From: CAXMQZ01 sp963707075
Lineage (GTDB): Bacteria > Acidobacteriota > Thermoanaerobaculia > Multivoradales > JAHEKO01
Length of the DNA stretch: 64,000 bases
Direction: 5' to 3'
Assembly (NCBI GenBank): GCA_963707075.1
Contig: CAVPOX010000002.1
Location: 1,302,001-1,366,000, forward strand
Shown: positions 52,943 to 61,428 of the stretch, in pieces
Layout of the letters: each line of letters opens with the position of its first letter
Numbering within the stretch: position 1 is the stretch's first letter
Notes under the pieces: generated by a model
Database searches by the model: none
The model's input: the letters and a program-made list of their open reading frames with translations, nothing else
Told to the model about the DNA's origin: nothing
Translations under genes and position numbers: made by a program

Positions 52943-55455
52943 GGCCAAAAGACTTCGGCCAGGTGGAGAAGCTCGTAGTGCGGATCCGAAGTCTTCTGCT
53001 TTCGCTTGGAGTCGTCAGCTTTGCAGTAGCGAGCTGCTCCGATGCGGCGCCACGTCCCCAGTCCGAGGAGCCCGGTCCGCGCATCGAGAGCTTCAACCGT
53101 GGCTGGAGATTCGCCAAAGGTGAACACCCCGGCGCGGAGGCACTGTCCTTCGATGACTCTGCATGGCAGTCCGTGCGGCTGCCCCACGACTGGGCCATTG
53201 CCGGACCCTACGACCCGCAGGGAGATCCGGGCACCGGCAAGCTGCCATGGCGAGATCAGGGCTGGTACAGAAAGGTCTTCTCGCTTCCGGCCACCGATGA
53301 GGGTCGCCGAGTCTACCTGGACTTCGACGGGGTCATGGCGATGCCCGCCGTCTATGTCAACGGACAGAGAGCCGGGGGCTGGGACTACGGCTACATGTCG
53401 TTTCGGGTCGACGCGACTGACTTTGTCGAGTTTGGCGCGGAGAATCTGCTGGCGGTGCACGCCGACACGCGTGAGCACCACTCTCGGTGGTACCCGGGAG
53501 CAGGCATCTATCGCAAGGTGGAGATGGTGATACGGGACCCGATCCACATCGCTCACTGGGGCACCTTTGTAACCACCCCGGAGGTAAACAGGGAAAGCGC
53601 CACGGTTGTCGTCGAGGCCACGATCGAAAACCACACTTCGCAGAGCAGTGCGGTCGAGGTGGAAATCGAGATCTTCGACCCGCACGGTGGAGCAGTCGAC
53701 AAACAGCACAACAGCGTATCGCTCAACGCCGGTGATTCGCGAAAAACGGCTTTCACCTTCCGTTTGGCGACGCCCCAACTGTGGGACGTCGACTCACCCA
53801 ACCTCTATGTCGCGGTCACCCGTCTCAGGAGCCCAGACAATCTTGCTGACTCTGCCGACACAACCTTTGGCATCCGCACCTTCGAGTTCACTGCCGATGA
53901 TGGGTTTCGTCTGAACGGTCGGCGAGTCGAGCTTCAAGGCGTCAACCTCCATCACGACCTGGGACCACTGGGCGCCGCGTTCAACACGCGGGCGATGGAG
54001 CGGCAGCTGGAGATCATGCAAAACATGGGCGTCAATGCTCTGCGTACGAGCCACAACCCGCCGGCACCCGAGGTGCTCGATCTGTGCGACCGCATGGGGA
54101 TTGTGGTGTGGGACGAGGTGTTCGACAAGTGGGACGCCACCGCCACTCGACCGGAAAGTGTGTCCATGGCCGAGCACGGCTGGAAACAGATCCCACAGAT
54201 GCTCCTGCGCGACCGCAATCACCCGTCGGTGGTGGTTTGGAGCGTCGGCAACGAGGTCTGGGACCTGGAGCTCGGCAACTTCGACGACGGTCCGGACCTG
54301 CTGCGGCAGATGGTCGAAGCGGCAAGATCAGTCGACCCGACCCGTCCGGTGACCCTCGCTCACTGTGTGCCCGATTCGGCGAAGACCGATCTCGACGCCT
54401 GCCTCGATGTGACTGGCTGGAACTACGCCCGGCGCTACGCCAACTCTCGTGAGCGCTGGCCCGATCTACCGATCATCTACAGCGAGTCGGCCTCGGCCCT
54501 GAGCACTCGTGGCTACTATCACCTGCCGCTTCCCGCAACCAAGGATGACTACCCCCTGTCACTGCGTATCAGCTCCTACGACCACAACTCGGCTGCCTAT
54601 TCGGACATCCCTGATGTCGAGTTCGCCCTGATGGAGAAAGACCGCTTCGTCGCCGGGGAATTCGTCTGGACGGGCTTTGACTACCTTGGTGAGCCCTACC
54701 CGTACTATGCAGAGGGATGGGGTGCCTTTCCGAAACGTCAGCTGACGCCTGAAGAGGAATCCAGGATCAGCTCTTATGGCATTGTCGATCTGGTTGGGAT
54801 TCCCAAAGACCGGTACTACCTCTATCGCAGTCATTGGGCGCCCGAGAAGAGGACCATTCACATCCTGCCTCACTGGAACTGGCCGGAACGTGTCGGCAAG
54901 ACCGTGCCTGTCTATGTCTACACCAACGGGGATACCGCGGAGCTATTCATCAATGGCGTCTCTCAGGGAAAGAGGACCAAGGACCCGGCAGCCGAGAATG
55001 TGATGGACCGGTATCGCCTGCGCTGGGAGGACACCGTCTACCAACCAGGCGAGTTGCGGGTGATTGCCTACCGGGGTGAGCAGGAGTTGGGTGAGGCGAG
55101 GGTGCACACGGCGGGGCCAGCCATAGGGCTGCGTCTCACCCCGGATCGAGAAGCTCTGACGGCTGACGGTAATGATCTTGCCTATCTGCTGGTCGAAGCG
55201 CTCGACGCGAAGGGAAACCTGCAGCCGCTGGCGATGCATGAGGTCCGATTAAGCGTCTCCGGTCCGGCAACCCTCGCGGGCGTCGGCAATGGGGACCACC
55301 ATTTCCCGGCGGAGTTCGACACCGATCGAGTCGCCCTGTTCTATGGCAAAGCGATGCTGATTGTTCGCACCGAAGAAGGCATTGCAGGGACGATCGAGGT
55401 GGCGGCCGAAAGTGCGAACCTGCAACCGGCGAGCGTACATCTGCGGTCCGAGTAG
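52939..55455 (+). CDS. GH2 beta-galactosidase-family lipoprotein
   Basis: An 838-residue protein whose ATG overlaps the GH31 stop. A lipoprotein-like signal ends V-A-S-C-S-D. Domains in order: jelly-roll sugar-binding domain (about 50-200), beta-sandwich (about 210-310), TIM-barrel (about 315-620) and C-terminal DUF4982/big-type domains. The acid/base is Glu439 in S-V-G-N-E-V-W and the nucleophile Glu574 in A-G-E-F-V-W-T-G-F-D-Y. GH2 covers beta-galactosidases, mannosidases and glucuronidases; the layout favours a beta-galactosidase. Coupling with an alpha-xylosidase-like GH31 suggests xyloglucan-type oligosaccharides. Confidence 0.92.
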   Translation: MRPKDFGQVEKLVVRIRSLLLSLGVVSFAVASCSDAAPRPQSEEPGPRIESFNRGWRFAKGEHPGAEALSFDDSAWQSVRLPHDWAIAGPYDPQGDPGTGKLPWRDQGWYRKVFSLPATDEGRRVYLDFDGVMAMPAVYVNGQRAGGWDYGYMSFRVDATDFVEFGAENLLAVHADTREHHSRWYPGAGIYRKVEMVIRDPIHIAHWGTFVTTPEVNRESATVVVEATIENHTSQSSAVEVEIEIFDPHGGAVDKQHNSVSLNAGDSRKTAFTFRLATPQLWDVDSPNLYVAVTRLRSPDNLADSADTTFGIRTFEFTADDGFRLNGRRVELQGVNLHHDLGPLGAAFNTRAMERQLEIMQNMGVNALRTSHNPPAPEVLDLCDRMGIVVWDEVFDKWDATATRPESVSMAEHGWKQIPQMLLRDRNHPSVVVWSVGNEVWDLELGNFDDGPDLLRQMVEAARSVDPTRPVTLAHCVPDSAKTDLDACLDVTGWNYARRYANSRERWPDLPIIYSESASALSTRGYYHLPLPATKDDYPLSLRISSYDHNSAAYSDIPDVEFALMEKDRFVAGEFVWTGFDYLGEPYPYYAEGWGAFPKRQLTPEEESRISSYGIVDLVGIPKDRYYLYRSHWAPEKRTIHILPHWNWPERVGKTVPVYVYTNGDTAELFINGVSQGKRTKDPAAENVMDRYRLRWEDTVYQPGELRVIAYRGEQELGEARVHTAGPAIGLRLTPDREALTADGNDLAYLLVEALDAKGNLQPLAMHEVRLSVSGPATLAGVGNGDHHFPAEFDTDRVALFYGKAMLIVRTEEGIAGTIEVAAESANLQPASVHLRSE

Positions 55456-55490
55456 CCCGTAGATCTCATGCTGGCCGCCCGCCGCAGGGT

Positions 55491-56135
55491 TCAGTCACCC
55501 TTCAGAGCCTTCTTGCCCCGCGGCATCGCGAAGCGATCGCGAGTCCGGCAATACTCGGAACCTCCCATGCGGCCGATGGCTCTCAGCTGGTCTGCATCGA
55601 CATGAAACCGCTCATTGATCATGGCGTCATCGACATGTACCCAGAGCACGCGACCGATCACCAGGTTGCCGCTGGCCGGTTCACCCGGATCTGTTCGGAT
55701 TACCTGCACGGTCGCACACTCGAAGCACACCGGTGACTCCGCTAGACGGGGAGGGTTGACCCTGAAGCTCGGCACCGGATTCAGGCCGGTCAAGTCGAAT
55801 TCGCTCTCACCGTAGGGCAGCTCTTCGGCTGCCGCAGCTACCTTGCGCGCATAGGACTCGGTGGCCATGTTGACCACGAATTGACCCACACCGCCCTCCT
55901 CGGGTGGCAACACATTGCGCAGCGTGTCCTTGTCAGAACCGTCCGCCCGGGTTCCCGGGCAGAAGAGCAGGGTCATGGGATTCGACCCGACACCGGTGAA
56001 GAAGGAGTACGGCGCAATGTTGAATTCACCCCTGGGCGAGACTGTCGAGACAAAGGCAATGGGGCGGGGCACGATACTCCCGATGAGCAGCTTGTATCGA
56101 TCACGGGGCTCGAGGTCTTCCGGTTGAATCTCCAT
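55491..56135 (-). CDS. Flavin reductase-like FMN-binding protein
   Basis: A 214-residue split-barrel protein of the DIM6/NTAB type: L-I-G-S-I-V-P-R-P-I-A-F-V-S-T, G-x-x-N-I-A-P-Y-S-F-F, then F-V-V-N-M-A-T and a late G-R-V-L-W-V-H-V. These bind FMN and often reduce flavin or a quinone-like substrate. It is divergent from the MarR gene with 62 bases between the starts, so the palindromes there could control both. Confidence 0.9.
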   Translation of the reverse strand: MEIQPEDLEPRDRYKLLIGSIVPRPIAFVSTVSPRGEFNIAPYSFFTGVGSNPMTLLFCPGTRADGSDKDTLRNVLPPEEGGVGQFVVNMATESYARKVAAAAEELPYGESEFDLTGLNPVPSFRVNPPRLAESPVCFECATVQVIRTDPGEPASGNLVIGRVLWVHVDDAMINERFHVDADQLRAIGRMGGSEYCRTRDRFAMPRGKKALKGD

Positions 56136-56172
56136 GCTTCGAGCCTATCCGATTCCCCTGCCTTCCATTTTC

Positions 56173-56193
56173 CTGTTATAACGAATATATTCG
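56173..56193. promoter_or_regulatory. MarR operator candidate, marR/flavin reductase intergenic
   Basis: CTGTTATAACGAATAT (56173-56188) contains the palindrome GTTATAAC and overlaps a second perfect palindrome CGAATATATTCG (56182-56193). The 16-base motif recurs with 14 matches before the dioxygenase gene. It lies 5-25 bases before the MarR ATG, where no Shine-Dalgarno is found. Confidence 0.65.
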
Positions 56194-56197
56194 CTGA

Positions 56198-56662
56198 ATG
56201 AGCGAACGCCTGCGGCGCGAGCTGCGCCAGGGTCGAGATTTCGGCAGCCTCGAAGAGGTGACCTTCCTCTCCCTGCAGCGCACGGCCAGCCTCTGGATGC
56301 AGGTCCTCGCGCGACATCTGCGTCCCTATGGCCTGACGCCGACCCAATACAACGTCCTGCGCATCCTCCGGGGAGCGCATCCGGGAGCCGTGACCTGCGG
56401 TGAGATCGGCGAGCGCATGGTTACGGTGGTCCCCGATGTCACGCGCCTCGCCGATCGTCTAGTGGCCCGGCGGCTGGCCTGGAAGGCCCGCGATGAAGAG
56501 GACCGTCGAATCGTCCGCGTGGAAATCTCCGGCCAGGGTCTGGAGCTGCTCGCCTCCCTCGACGAGAAGGTCCTTGCCTGGCTCGAGGAGCTGCTCTCTC
56601 CACTCGAGCCGCAGGAGATGGATGTGCTCTGCAAGCTGCTGGAAAAGGGCCGGGGAGTCTGA
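56198..56662 (+). CDS. MarR-family transcriptional regulator
   Basis: A 154-residue winged-helix protein: G-L-T-P-T-Q-Y-N-V-L-R-I-L-R-G, C-G-E-I-G-E-R-M, D-V-T-R-L-A-D-R-L-V-A-R-R-L-A-W-K-A-R-D-E-E-D-R-R-I-V-R-V (recognition helix and wing), and a dimer helix at each end. It is followed by a ring-cleaving dioxygenase and a carboxylesterase, the same gene set as the MhqR regulon of Bacillus. It likely represses until a quinone or phenolic binds or oxidises it. Confidence 0.93.
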   Translation: MSERLRRELRQGRDFGSLEEVTFLSLQRTASLWMQVLARHLRPYGLTPTQYNVLRILRGAHPGAVTCGEIGERMVTVVPDVTRLADRLVARRLAWKARDEEDRRIVRVEISGQGLELLASLDEKVLAWLEELLSPLEPQEMDVLCKLLEKGRGV

Positions 56663-56684
56663 AGGGAATATTCACGCCCATAAT

Positions 56685-56700
56685 CTGTTATAACAACTAT
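56685..56700. promoter_or_regulatory. MarR operator candidate before dioxygenase
   Basis: CTGTTATAACAACTAT matches the motif at 56173-56188 at 14 of 16 positions, including the GTTATAAC palindrome. It lies 27 bases before the dioxygenase ATG, and T-A-T-A-A-C may also serve as a -10. The shared motif argues for one regulator. Confidence 0.65.
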
Positions 56701-56727
56701 CGTGACGACAAAAAAGAGGAATACGTG

Positions 56728-57690
56728 ATGAGCGACAAACCCCAAGGCATTCACCATGTCACCGCCATTGCCGGAGATGCCCAGCGCAACCTCGATTTTT
56801 ATGCCGAAGTACTGGGCCTGCGGCTGGTCAAGCAGACGGTCAACTTCGACGACCCGGGTACCTATCACCTCTACTACGGCGACGAAGAGGGACGGCCCGG
56901 CACCATCATGACCTTCTTTCCCTGGAAGGGAGCCCCACGAGGCAGTCTGGGTGCGGGACAAACCAGCGCCACGGCTTTCTCGGTGCCGGAGGGCTCTGTG
57001 GGCTTCTGGAAGCAGCGACTGCTGAATGCCGGTGTACTCGTCGAAGATCCCCACTCTCGCTTCAATGAGGAGGTGCTCAGCTTCGCGGATCCTGATGGGC
57101 TCAGGCTCGAGCTGGTGGCTCACGAGGAAGCCTCGGAGCTGCCTCTCTGGCAAAACGGACCGATCCAGGCTGCCCACGCGATTCGGGCTTTCCATGGCGT
57201 AACCTTGCTCGAGAGCTCCCTGGAGGCCACCGCTCGACTGCTCACCGAGAACCTCGGCTTCGTGGAAGGCGCCACCTCGGGGCAGCGCCAAAGATTCAAT
57301 GCGCCCGCGGGAGGCCCCGCCTCACGGGTGGACATCGTCACTCGACCCGACCAGGGCTTCGGACGGATCGCCGTTGGCTCTGTTCACCACGTCGCCTTCC
57401 GCATCGCCGGAACTTTGGAACAGAACAGCTGGCGGGAGCAGGCCATCGCCAATGGTCTGCGAGTGACGTCGATGCGGGACCGCACCTACTTTCGTTCGGT
57501 CTACTTTCAAGAGCCCGGCGGAGTGCTCTTCGAGATTGCCACAGATACGCCAGGATTTGCGATCGATGAGAGCGTCGCCGACCTGGGCAGCTCATTGCAG
57601 CTGCCCGAATGGCTCGAGCCCAAGCGCGAGACGCTGCGGCAGCAGCTACCTCCGCTGAAACTGCCAATCTTCGCGACGACAGCGTCATGA
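56728..57690 (+). CDS. Ring-cleaving dioxygenase of the glyoxalase fold (MhqO/MhqA-like)
   Basis: A 320-residue protein from the ATG at 56728 (AGAGGA upstream). It has two vicinal-oxygen-chelate modules: the first begins G-I-H-H-V-T-A-I-A-G-D-A-Q-R-N-L-D-F-Y and the second has V-G-S-V-H-H-V-A-F-R-I. Metal His and Glu (L-F-E-I-A-T-D) are kept. This is the MhqO/LinE-like group that opens hydroquinone or catechol-type rings. It overlaps the carboxylesterase gene by 4 bases. Confidence 0.9.
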   Translation: MSDKPQGIHHVTAIAGDAQRNLDFYAEVLGLRLVKQTVNFDDPGTYHLYYGDEEGRPGTIMTFFPWKGAPRGSLGAGQTSATAFSVPEGSVGFWKQRLLNAGVLVEDPHSRFNEEVLSFADPDGLRLELVAHEEASELPLWQNGPIQAAHAIRAFHGVTLLESSLEATARLLTENLGFVEGATSGQRQRFNAPAGGPASRVDIVTRPDQGFGRIAVGSVHHVAFRIAGTLEQNSWREQAIANGLRVTSMRDRTYFRSVYFQEPGGVLFEIATDTPGFAIDESVADLGSSLQLPEWLEPKRETLRQQLPPLKLPIFATTAS

Positions 57691-58340
57691 GCGATCTGGC
57701 GCCTCACGCTGGCTTGCCGCCAGCACTGGCGGGAGTGGCGAGAGATGAAGCGAAGGCTGCCCTGGTGCTGGTGCACGGGCGAGGCGGCAGTGCCGAGGAC
57801 ATCCTCGCTCTGACGGAGGCCATCGACACCGAGGAGATCACCGTGATCGCACCGCGAGCTGCCGGTCATACGTGGTATCCACAGAGCTTCCTGGCACCCG
57901 TCGCCGCCAACGAACCCGGCCGCAGCTCGGGCCTTGCGGTGCTGCAGTCGATCGTGACAGATCTCGATCGCTCGGGGATTCCTCCGCAGAGGGTTATCCT
58001 GGCTGGCTTTTCCCAGGGCGCCTGCCTGACACTCGAATTCATCGCGCGCCATCCACGCCGCTACGGCGCTGTGGCAGGACTGACCGGCGGACTCATCGGC
58101 CCGCCCGGAAGTCTTGGCGGCTACGAGGGTTCGCTCGAAGGGACTCCGGTCTTTCTCGGCTCTGGAGATCCGGACCCCCATGTTCCCTGGCACCGGGTCG
58201 AAGAGACGGCCGCGGTGCTCGGTGAGCTCGGAGCCAAGGTACAACTCGAACGCTACCCTGGCCGGGCGCATACCGTCAGCCGGGAAGAGCTACTGCAACT
58301 GGGGTCTCTGGTCAGAAAGACTCTCGCCCAGGCCCCCTAG
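57687..58340 (+). CDS. Carboxylesterase/phospholipase (MhqD-like alpha/beta hydrolase)
   Basis: A 217-residue protein whose ATG overlaps the dioxygenase stop. Nucleophile motif G-F-S-Q-G (Ser109), Asp in G-S-G-D-P-D-P-H-V-P, and His in G-R-A-H-T-V complete the triad. The closest group is the YpeP/MhqD and acyl-protein-thioesterase-like family. With MarR and the dioxygenase it reproduces the mhq-type order. It likely handles ring-cleavage products or esterified quinone adducts. Confidence 0.9.
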   Translation: MSDLAPHAGLPPALAGVARDEAKAALVLVHGRGGSAEDILALTEAIDTEEITVIAPRAAGHTWYPQSFLAPVAANEPGRSSGLAVLQSIVTDLDRSGIPPQRVILAGFSQGACLTLEFIARHPRRYGAVAGLTGGLIGPPGSLGGYEGSLEGTPVFLGSGDPDPHVPWHRVEETAAVLGELGAKVQLERYPGRAHTVSREELLQLGSLVRKTLAQAP

Positions 58341-58386
58341 GACCTGCGCCGAGCTCGATCTGGCCGTTCCGCAGAGCCGAACGGAT

Positions 58387-59886
58387 CTACCCGGCTGCGG
58401 GCACCGGGCCGGGCTCGCCCCGGTACCGGTAGTACTCGATACCGAAGTCGATGAAATCGCTCTCTTCTCGCTGCCCGATGCTCTCCACCAGAAACTCCTC
58501 CCGGTGGTCATAGGTCAGACCCGGAGAATGACCGTCATCATGGAGCTGCCGGTACTGTTCGTCCGTCAGGTCTACATAGTAGGACAGCGCCTGGGCAAAG
58601 CCGATCTTCGCTGCTGCCTCCTGCCAGTTTTCCACCAGCGTCACCGGGATAGCTTCGGAAGCGTCGCCACTGCCGTAGCCCACCAGCAGGATCTCCTTGC
58701 CCTGGAGCTCTGACCGCTCCCCGAGTGCTTCCTCGATGCCGGCTGCGAGCCAGGCAAAGAGCGCACCCGTGTAGATGTTGCCGACATTCATCATCGATTC
58801 GCTGCCCAGACGCATTTTCGCCAGCACCAAATCTGGATACTCCTCGGTCTTGCGGAAGGTCTTGAGAAGCTGAACGCAGTTGGGATAGATCTCCTCGCCG
58901 AGAGCGTCGCGGTAGACAAGATCCCGCACCACCGGCACGGAGTCCATTTCTGCGATGACGTCGTCGATATCGACCTCGGCCAGGTTGCAGTACCGCTCCA
59001 GCTCACTCCTCTCCCTCTCGTCGTCGTGGGCGAGCGAGAAGAGGTAACCCATCGCCCAGCCGCTCTCCGGCATGCGGCGGTAGGGTCGGTGCAGAAAGAC
59101 CGCCGGCAGGTCGCGGTAGTACTGCGGCGCATGGATAGCACGGCGAGTGAACATATCCTCGAGCGAGCGCAAGGTCGCTTCGCTGTAGCACGTCGTTGAA
59201 TACTTGCCATTGAAGACCGGCAAGTCCTGCAATTGGCCCATGGGTCGCGGCTTTTGCCCCACGAACCTGCTCAGAGGCTTGCGGAAATCAGGCCCCCTGT
59301 AGTCCGATGAGCTACCGCTGCCTTCCAGATGAAACTCCAGAAGCTTGGGGTCCTCCTCCACCAGCATGGCCACCGCTCCGGCACCCTGGGTTGGCTCTCC
59401 GCTGGTGCCACGCGCGTACTCGGCGATATCGGAGCAAACGACAATCGCCTGCGAGCCCTGGCCATCGGCCATCAGGTAGCGCACAGCGCTCTTGAGAGCG
59501 TAGACGCCGCCGAGACAGGCATGCTTGAATTCCGGCACTTCACAACCACGGGCCAGCGGTTCTCTGCCGCGGGCGCGCAGCGCGTCGTCGATCATCCCGC
59601 GCACGATCACCGCCCCGGCGGAGTTGTCCGTACTCGATTCGGTACCCAAAGCAAGGTATCGGACGCGGTGCGGATCCACGTCGAATGCGTCGATCAGACG
59701 CAGGACTGCCGTGGCAGCCATGGTGTAGGCGTTGTGCTCCGGGCCGCGCATGCGAAAGCTCGTACCGACAACGGTCTCGATCTTCCCCCAGTGGTTGTCA
59801 GTCCAATCACACCACTGCTCGAGGCTCACCCTGTAGGGCGGCACATAGAGCGAAAGTCCGCTGATACCTACCTGCTTCTGGCTCAT
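58387..59886 (-). CDS. Hydroxymethylglutaryl-CoA synthase family protein
   Basis: A 499-residue thiolase-fold protein from the ATG at 59886 (AGGAGG 11 bases upstream). The HMGCS features are A-L-G-T-E-S-S-T-D-N-S (catalytic Glu about 83), F-K-H-A-C-L-G-G-V-Y with the acyl Cys124, and F-N-G-K-Y-S-T-T-C-Y. It could make HMG-CoA for isoprenoids or act in beta-branching or acyl-chain chemistry. No other mevalonate genes are in the window. Part of its 3' region is duplicated as a remnant at 50107-50233. Confidence 0.88.
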   Translation of the reverse strand: MSQKQVGISGLSLYVPPYRVSLEQWCDWTDNHWGKIETVVGTSFRMRGPEHNAYTMAATAVLRLIDAFDVDPHRVRYLALGTESSTDNSAGAVIVRGMIDDALRARGREPLARGCEVPEFKHACLGGVYALKSAVRYLMADGQGSQAIVVCSDIAEYARGTSGEPTQGAGAVAMLVEEDPKLLEFHLEGSGSSSDYRGPDFRKPLSRFVGQKPRPMGQLQDLPVFNGKYSTTCYSEATLRSLEDMFTRRAIHAPQYYRDLPAVFLHRPYRRMPESGWAMGYLFSLAHDDERERSELERYCNLAEVDIDDVIAEMDSVPVVRDLVYRDALGEEIYPNCVQLLKTFRKTEEYPDLVLAKMRLGSESMMNVGNIYTGALFAWLAAGIEEALGERSELQGKEILLVGYGSGDASEAIPVTLVENWQEAAAKIGFAQALSYYVDLTDEQYRQLHDDGHSPGLTYDHREEFLVESIGQREESDFIDFGIEYYRYRGEPGPVPAAG

Positions 59887-60122
59887 GATGAAACTTGCCT
59901 CCTGGATTGCGGCCTGATCCTGGGCAGATGCGCTGCATGCGTCGGGTACTCCACAATTGTGCCAGAAATCGACCGGCACTGACCAACGGCCCCTTTTGGC
60001 AGGCTCAGGTCAGAAGCCCCGCGCCCCTCCGCGAGGTCCGGAGGTGCAACCGACGCGATCGAGTATCATCCTCCCACCGCAAGACGAAGACTGGCGAAGT
60101 CAAGCCTGGGAAGGTCAGACCT

Positions 60123-61316
60123 ATGGCGTTTGGAGTCAAGCGAGCCGAATCGATTCCGAGTCGAGACCCGGACAAGAAGATCGTCAAGGCCATCACGACG
60201 GAGACCCTCGTGGCTGTGATCGTAGTTGGCGGGCTGTTTGCTCTCTTTGCCTCGAAGATGGGGCTCGCCCACATGTTCAAGACCATGATGGGCACCGCCC
60301 ACGACCTGCTCTTGAACACCGTGCTGTTCCTGATGGCGGTGATCGTCCTCGCCGGTGCCTTTACCTCGTTTATTTCCGAGTTCGGCATCGTCAATATCGC
60401 GAACCGGTTGCTGTCGCCACTGATGAAGCCGCTATTCGGCCTACCCGGGGCCACATCCATCGGCGTCGTGGCAACCTATCTGTCAGACAATCCCGCCATC
60501 ATGCCGTTAGCCGACGACAAGGAGTTCCTCAAGTACCTCAAACGGTGGCAGTTGACGACGCTGATCAACCTGGGCACCGTCTTTGGCATGGGTCTGATCG
60601 TGACGACGTTCATGTTGTCCCAGTCCGCTACCAGCCGACCACTGGGGAAAGCCGTCTTTCTGGGCAACATCGGGGCGATCCTTGGCGGCATCGTCAGCGT
60701 CCGCCTGATGGGCTATTTCGGCAAGCGAAAGTACGGTCCCGACGAGGATGTGCTCACTGAGGAGGAGGAGGGCTACGACATCCTCCACTTCCGCGAGGTG
60801 AGACGGGGCAATGTAGCCCAGCGGGCACTTCAGTCACTTCTCGATGGTGGTGCTCATGGCGTCCAGACCGGCCTCGACATCATGCCCGGAATTCTCATCA
60901 TTTGCACGATGGTCATGATGCTGGCGTATGGGCCCAAAGACGGGGTCTACACCGGTGGCGCCTATGAGGGGATTGCCTTCTTCCCCTGGATCGGCGCAAA
61001 GCTCTCCTTCATCATCGAGCCTCTCTTTGGTTTCTCACACCCCGAGGCCATCGCCTTTCCCGTCACCTCACTGGGCTCGGTGGGCGCCGCTCTGGCCCTG
61101 GTACCCAGGTTCCTCTCCAGCGGCATCATCGGGGTCAAGGAGATCTGTGTCTTTACCGCCATCGGCATCTGCATGGCGGGGTTCTTGAGCACTCACGTCG
61201 GCATGATGGATGGGATCAAGGAACGCGAACTGACCAACGTCGCCATCCTGACCCACTTCGCCGGTGCCCTCGCTGCCGGAATTCTCGGTCACGTGCTGTT
61301 CCTGTTGTTTGCCTGA
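60123..61316 (+). CDS. Gate-domain (nucleoside recognition) membrane transporter
   Basis: A 397-residue integral membrane protein from the ATG at 60123. Nine to ten hydrophobic segments surround two Gate-type regions (S-I-G-V-V-A-T-Y-L-S-D-N-P-A-I and the second P-E-A-I-A-F-P-V-T-S-L-G-S-V-G). It resembles spore-maturation/YjiH-like nucleoside recognition proteins. The solute is not known. The frame is open further upstream, but that part is not membrane-like. Confidence 0.85.
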   Translation: MAFGVKRAESIPSRDPDKKIVKAITTETLVAVIVVGGLFALFASKMGLAHMFKTMMGTAHDLLLNTVLFLMAVIVLAGAFTSFISEFGIVNIANRLLSPLMKPLFGLPGATSIGVVATYLSDNPAIMPLADDKEFLKYLKRWQLTTLINLGTVFGMGLIVTTFMLSQSATSRPLGKAVFLGNIGAILGGIVSVRLMGYFGKRKYGPDEDVLTEEEEGYDILHFREVRRGNVAQRALQSLLDGGAHGVQTGLDIMPGILIICTMVMMLAYGPKDGVYTGGAYEGIAFFPWIGAKLSFIIEPLFGFSHPEAIAFPVTSLGSVGAALALVPRFLSSGIIGVKEICVFTAIGICMAGFLSTHVGMMDGIKERELTNVAILTHFAGALAAGILGHVLFLLFA

Positions 61317-61428
61317 GGAATGGCGGGGGAGGAACCGAACTTCGAGCAATCAGGGTTGCACACGCGCCGCGCATCATCCACCAAGGCGTTGTTGTAGAGT
61401 CGAGGCTATCCCTGATCGTAGTCACCTC

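Noticed and set aside
56326..57291. 321-residue minus-strand frame opposite marR and the dioxygenase
   Set aside because: It spans two well-supported genes and the operator between them and shows no protein family features.
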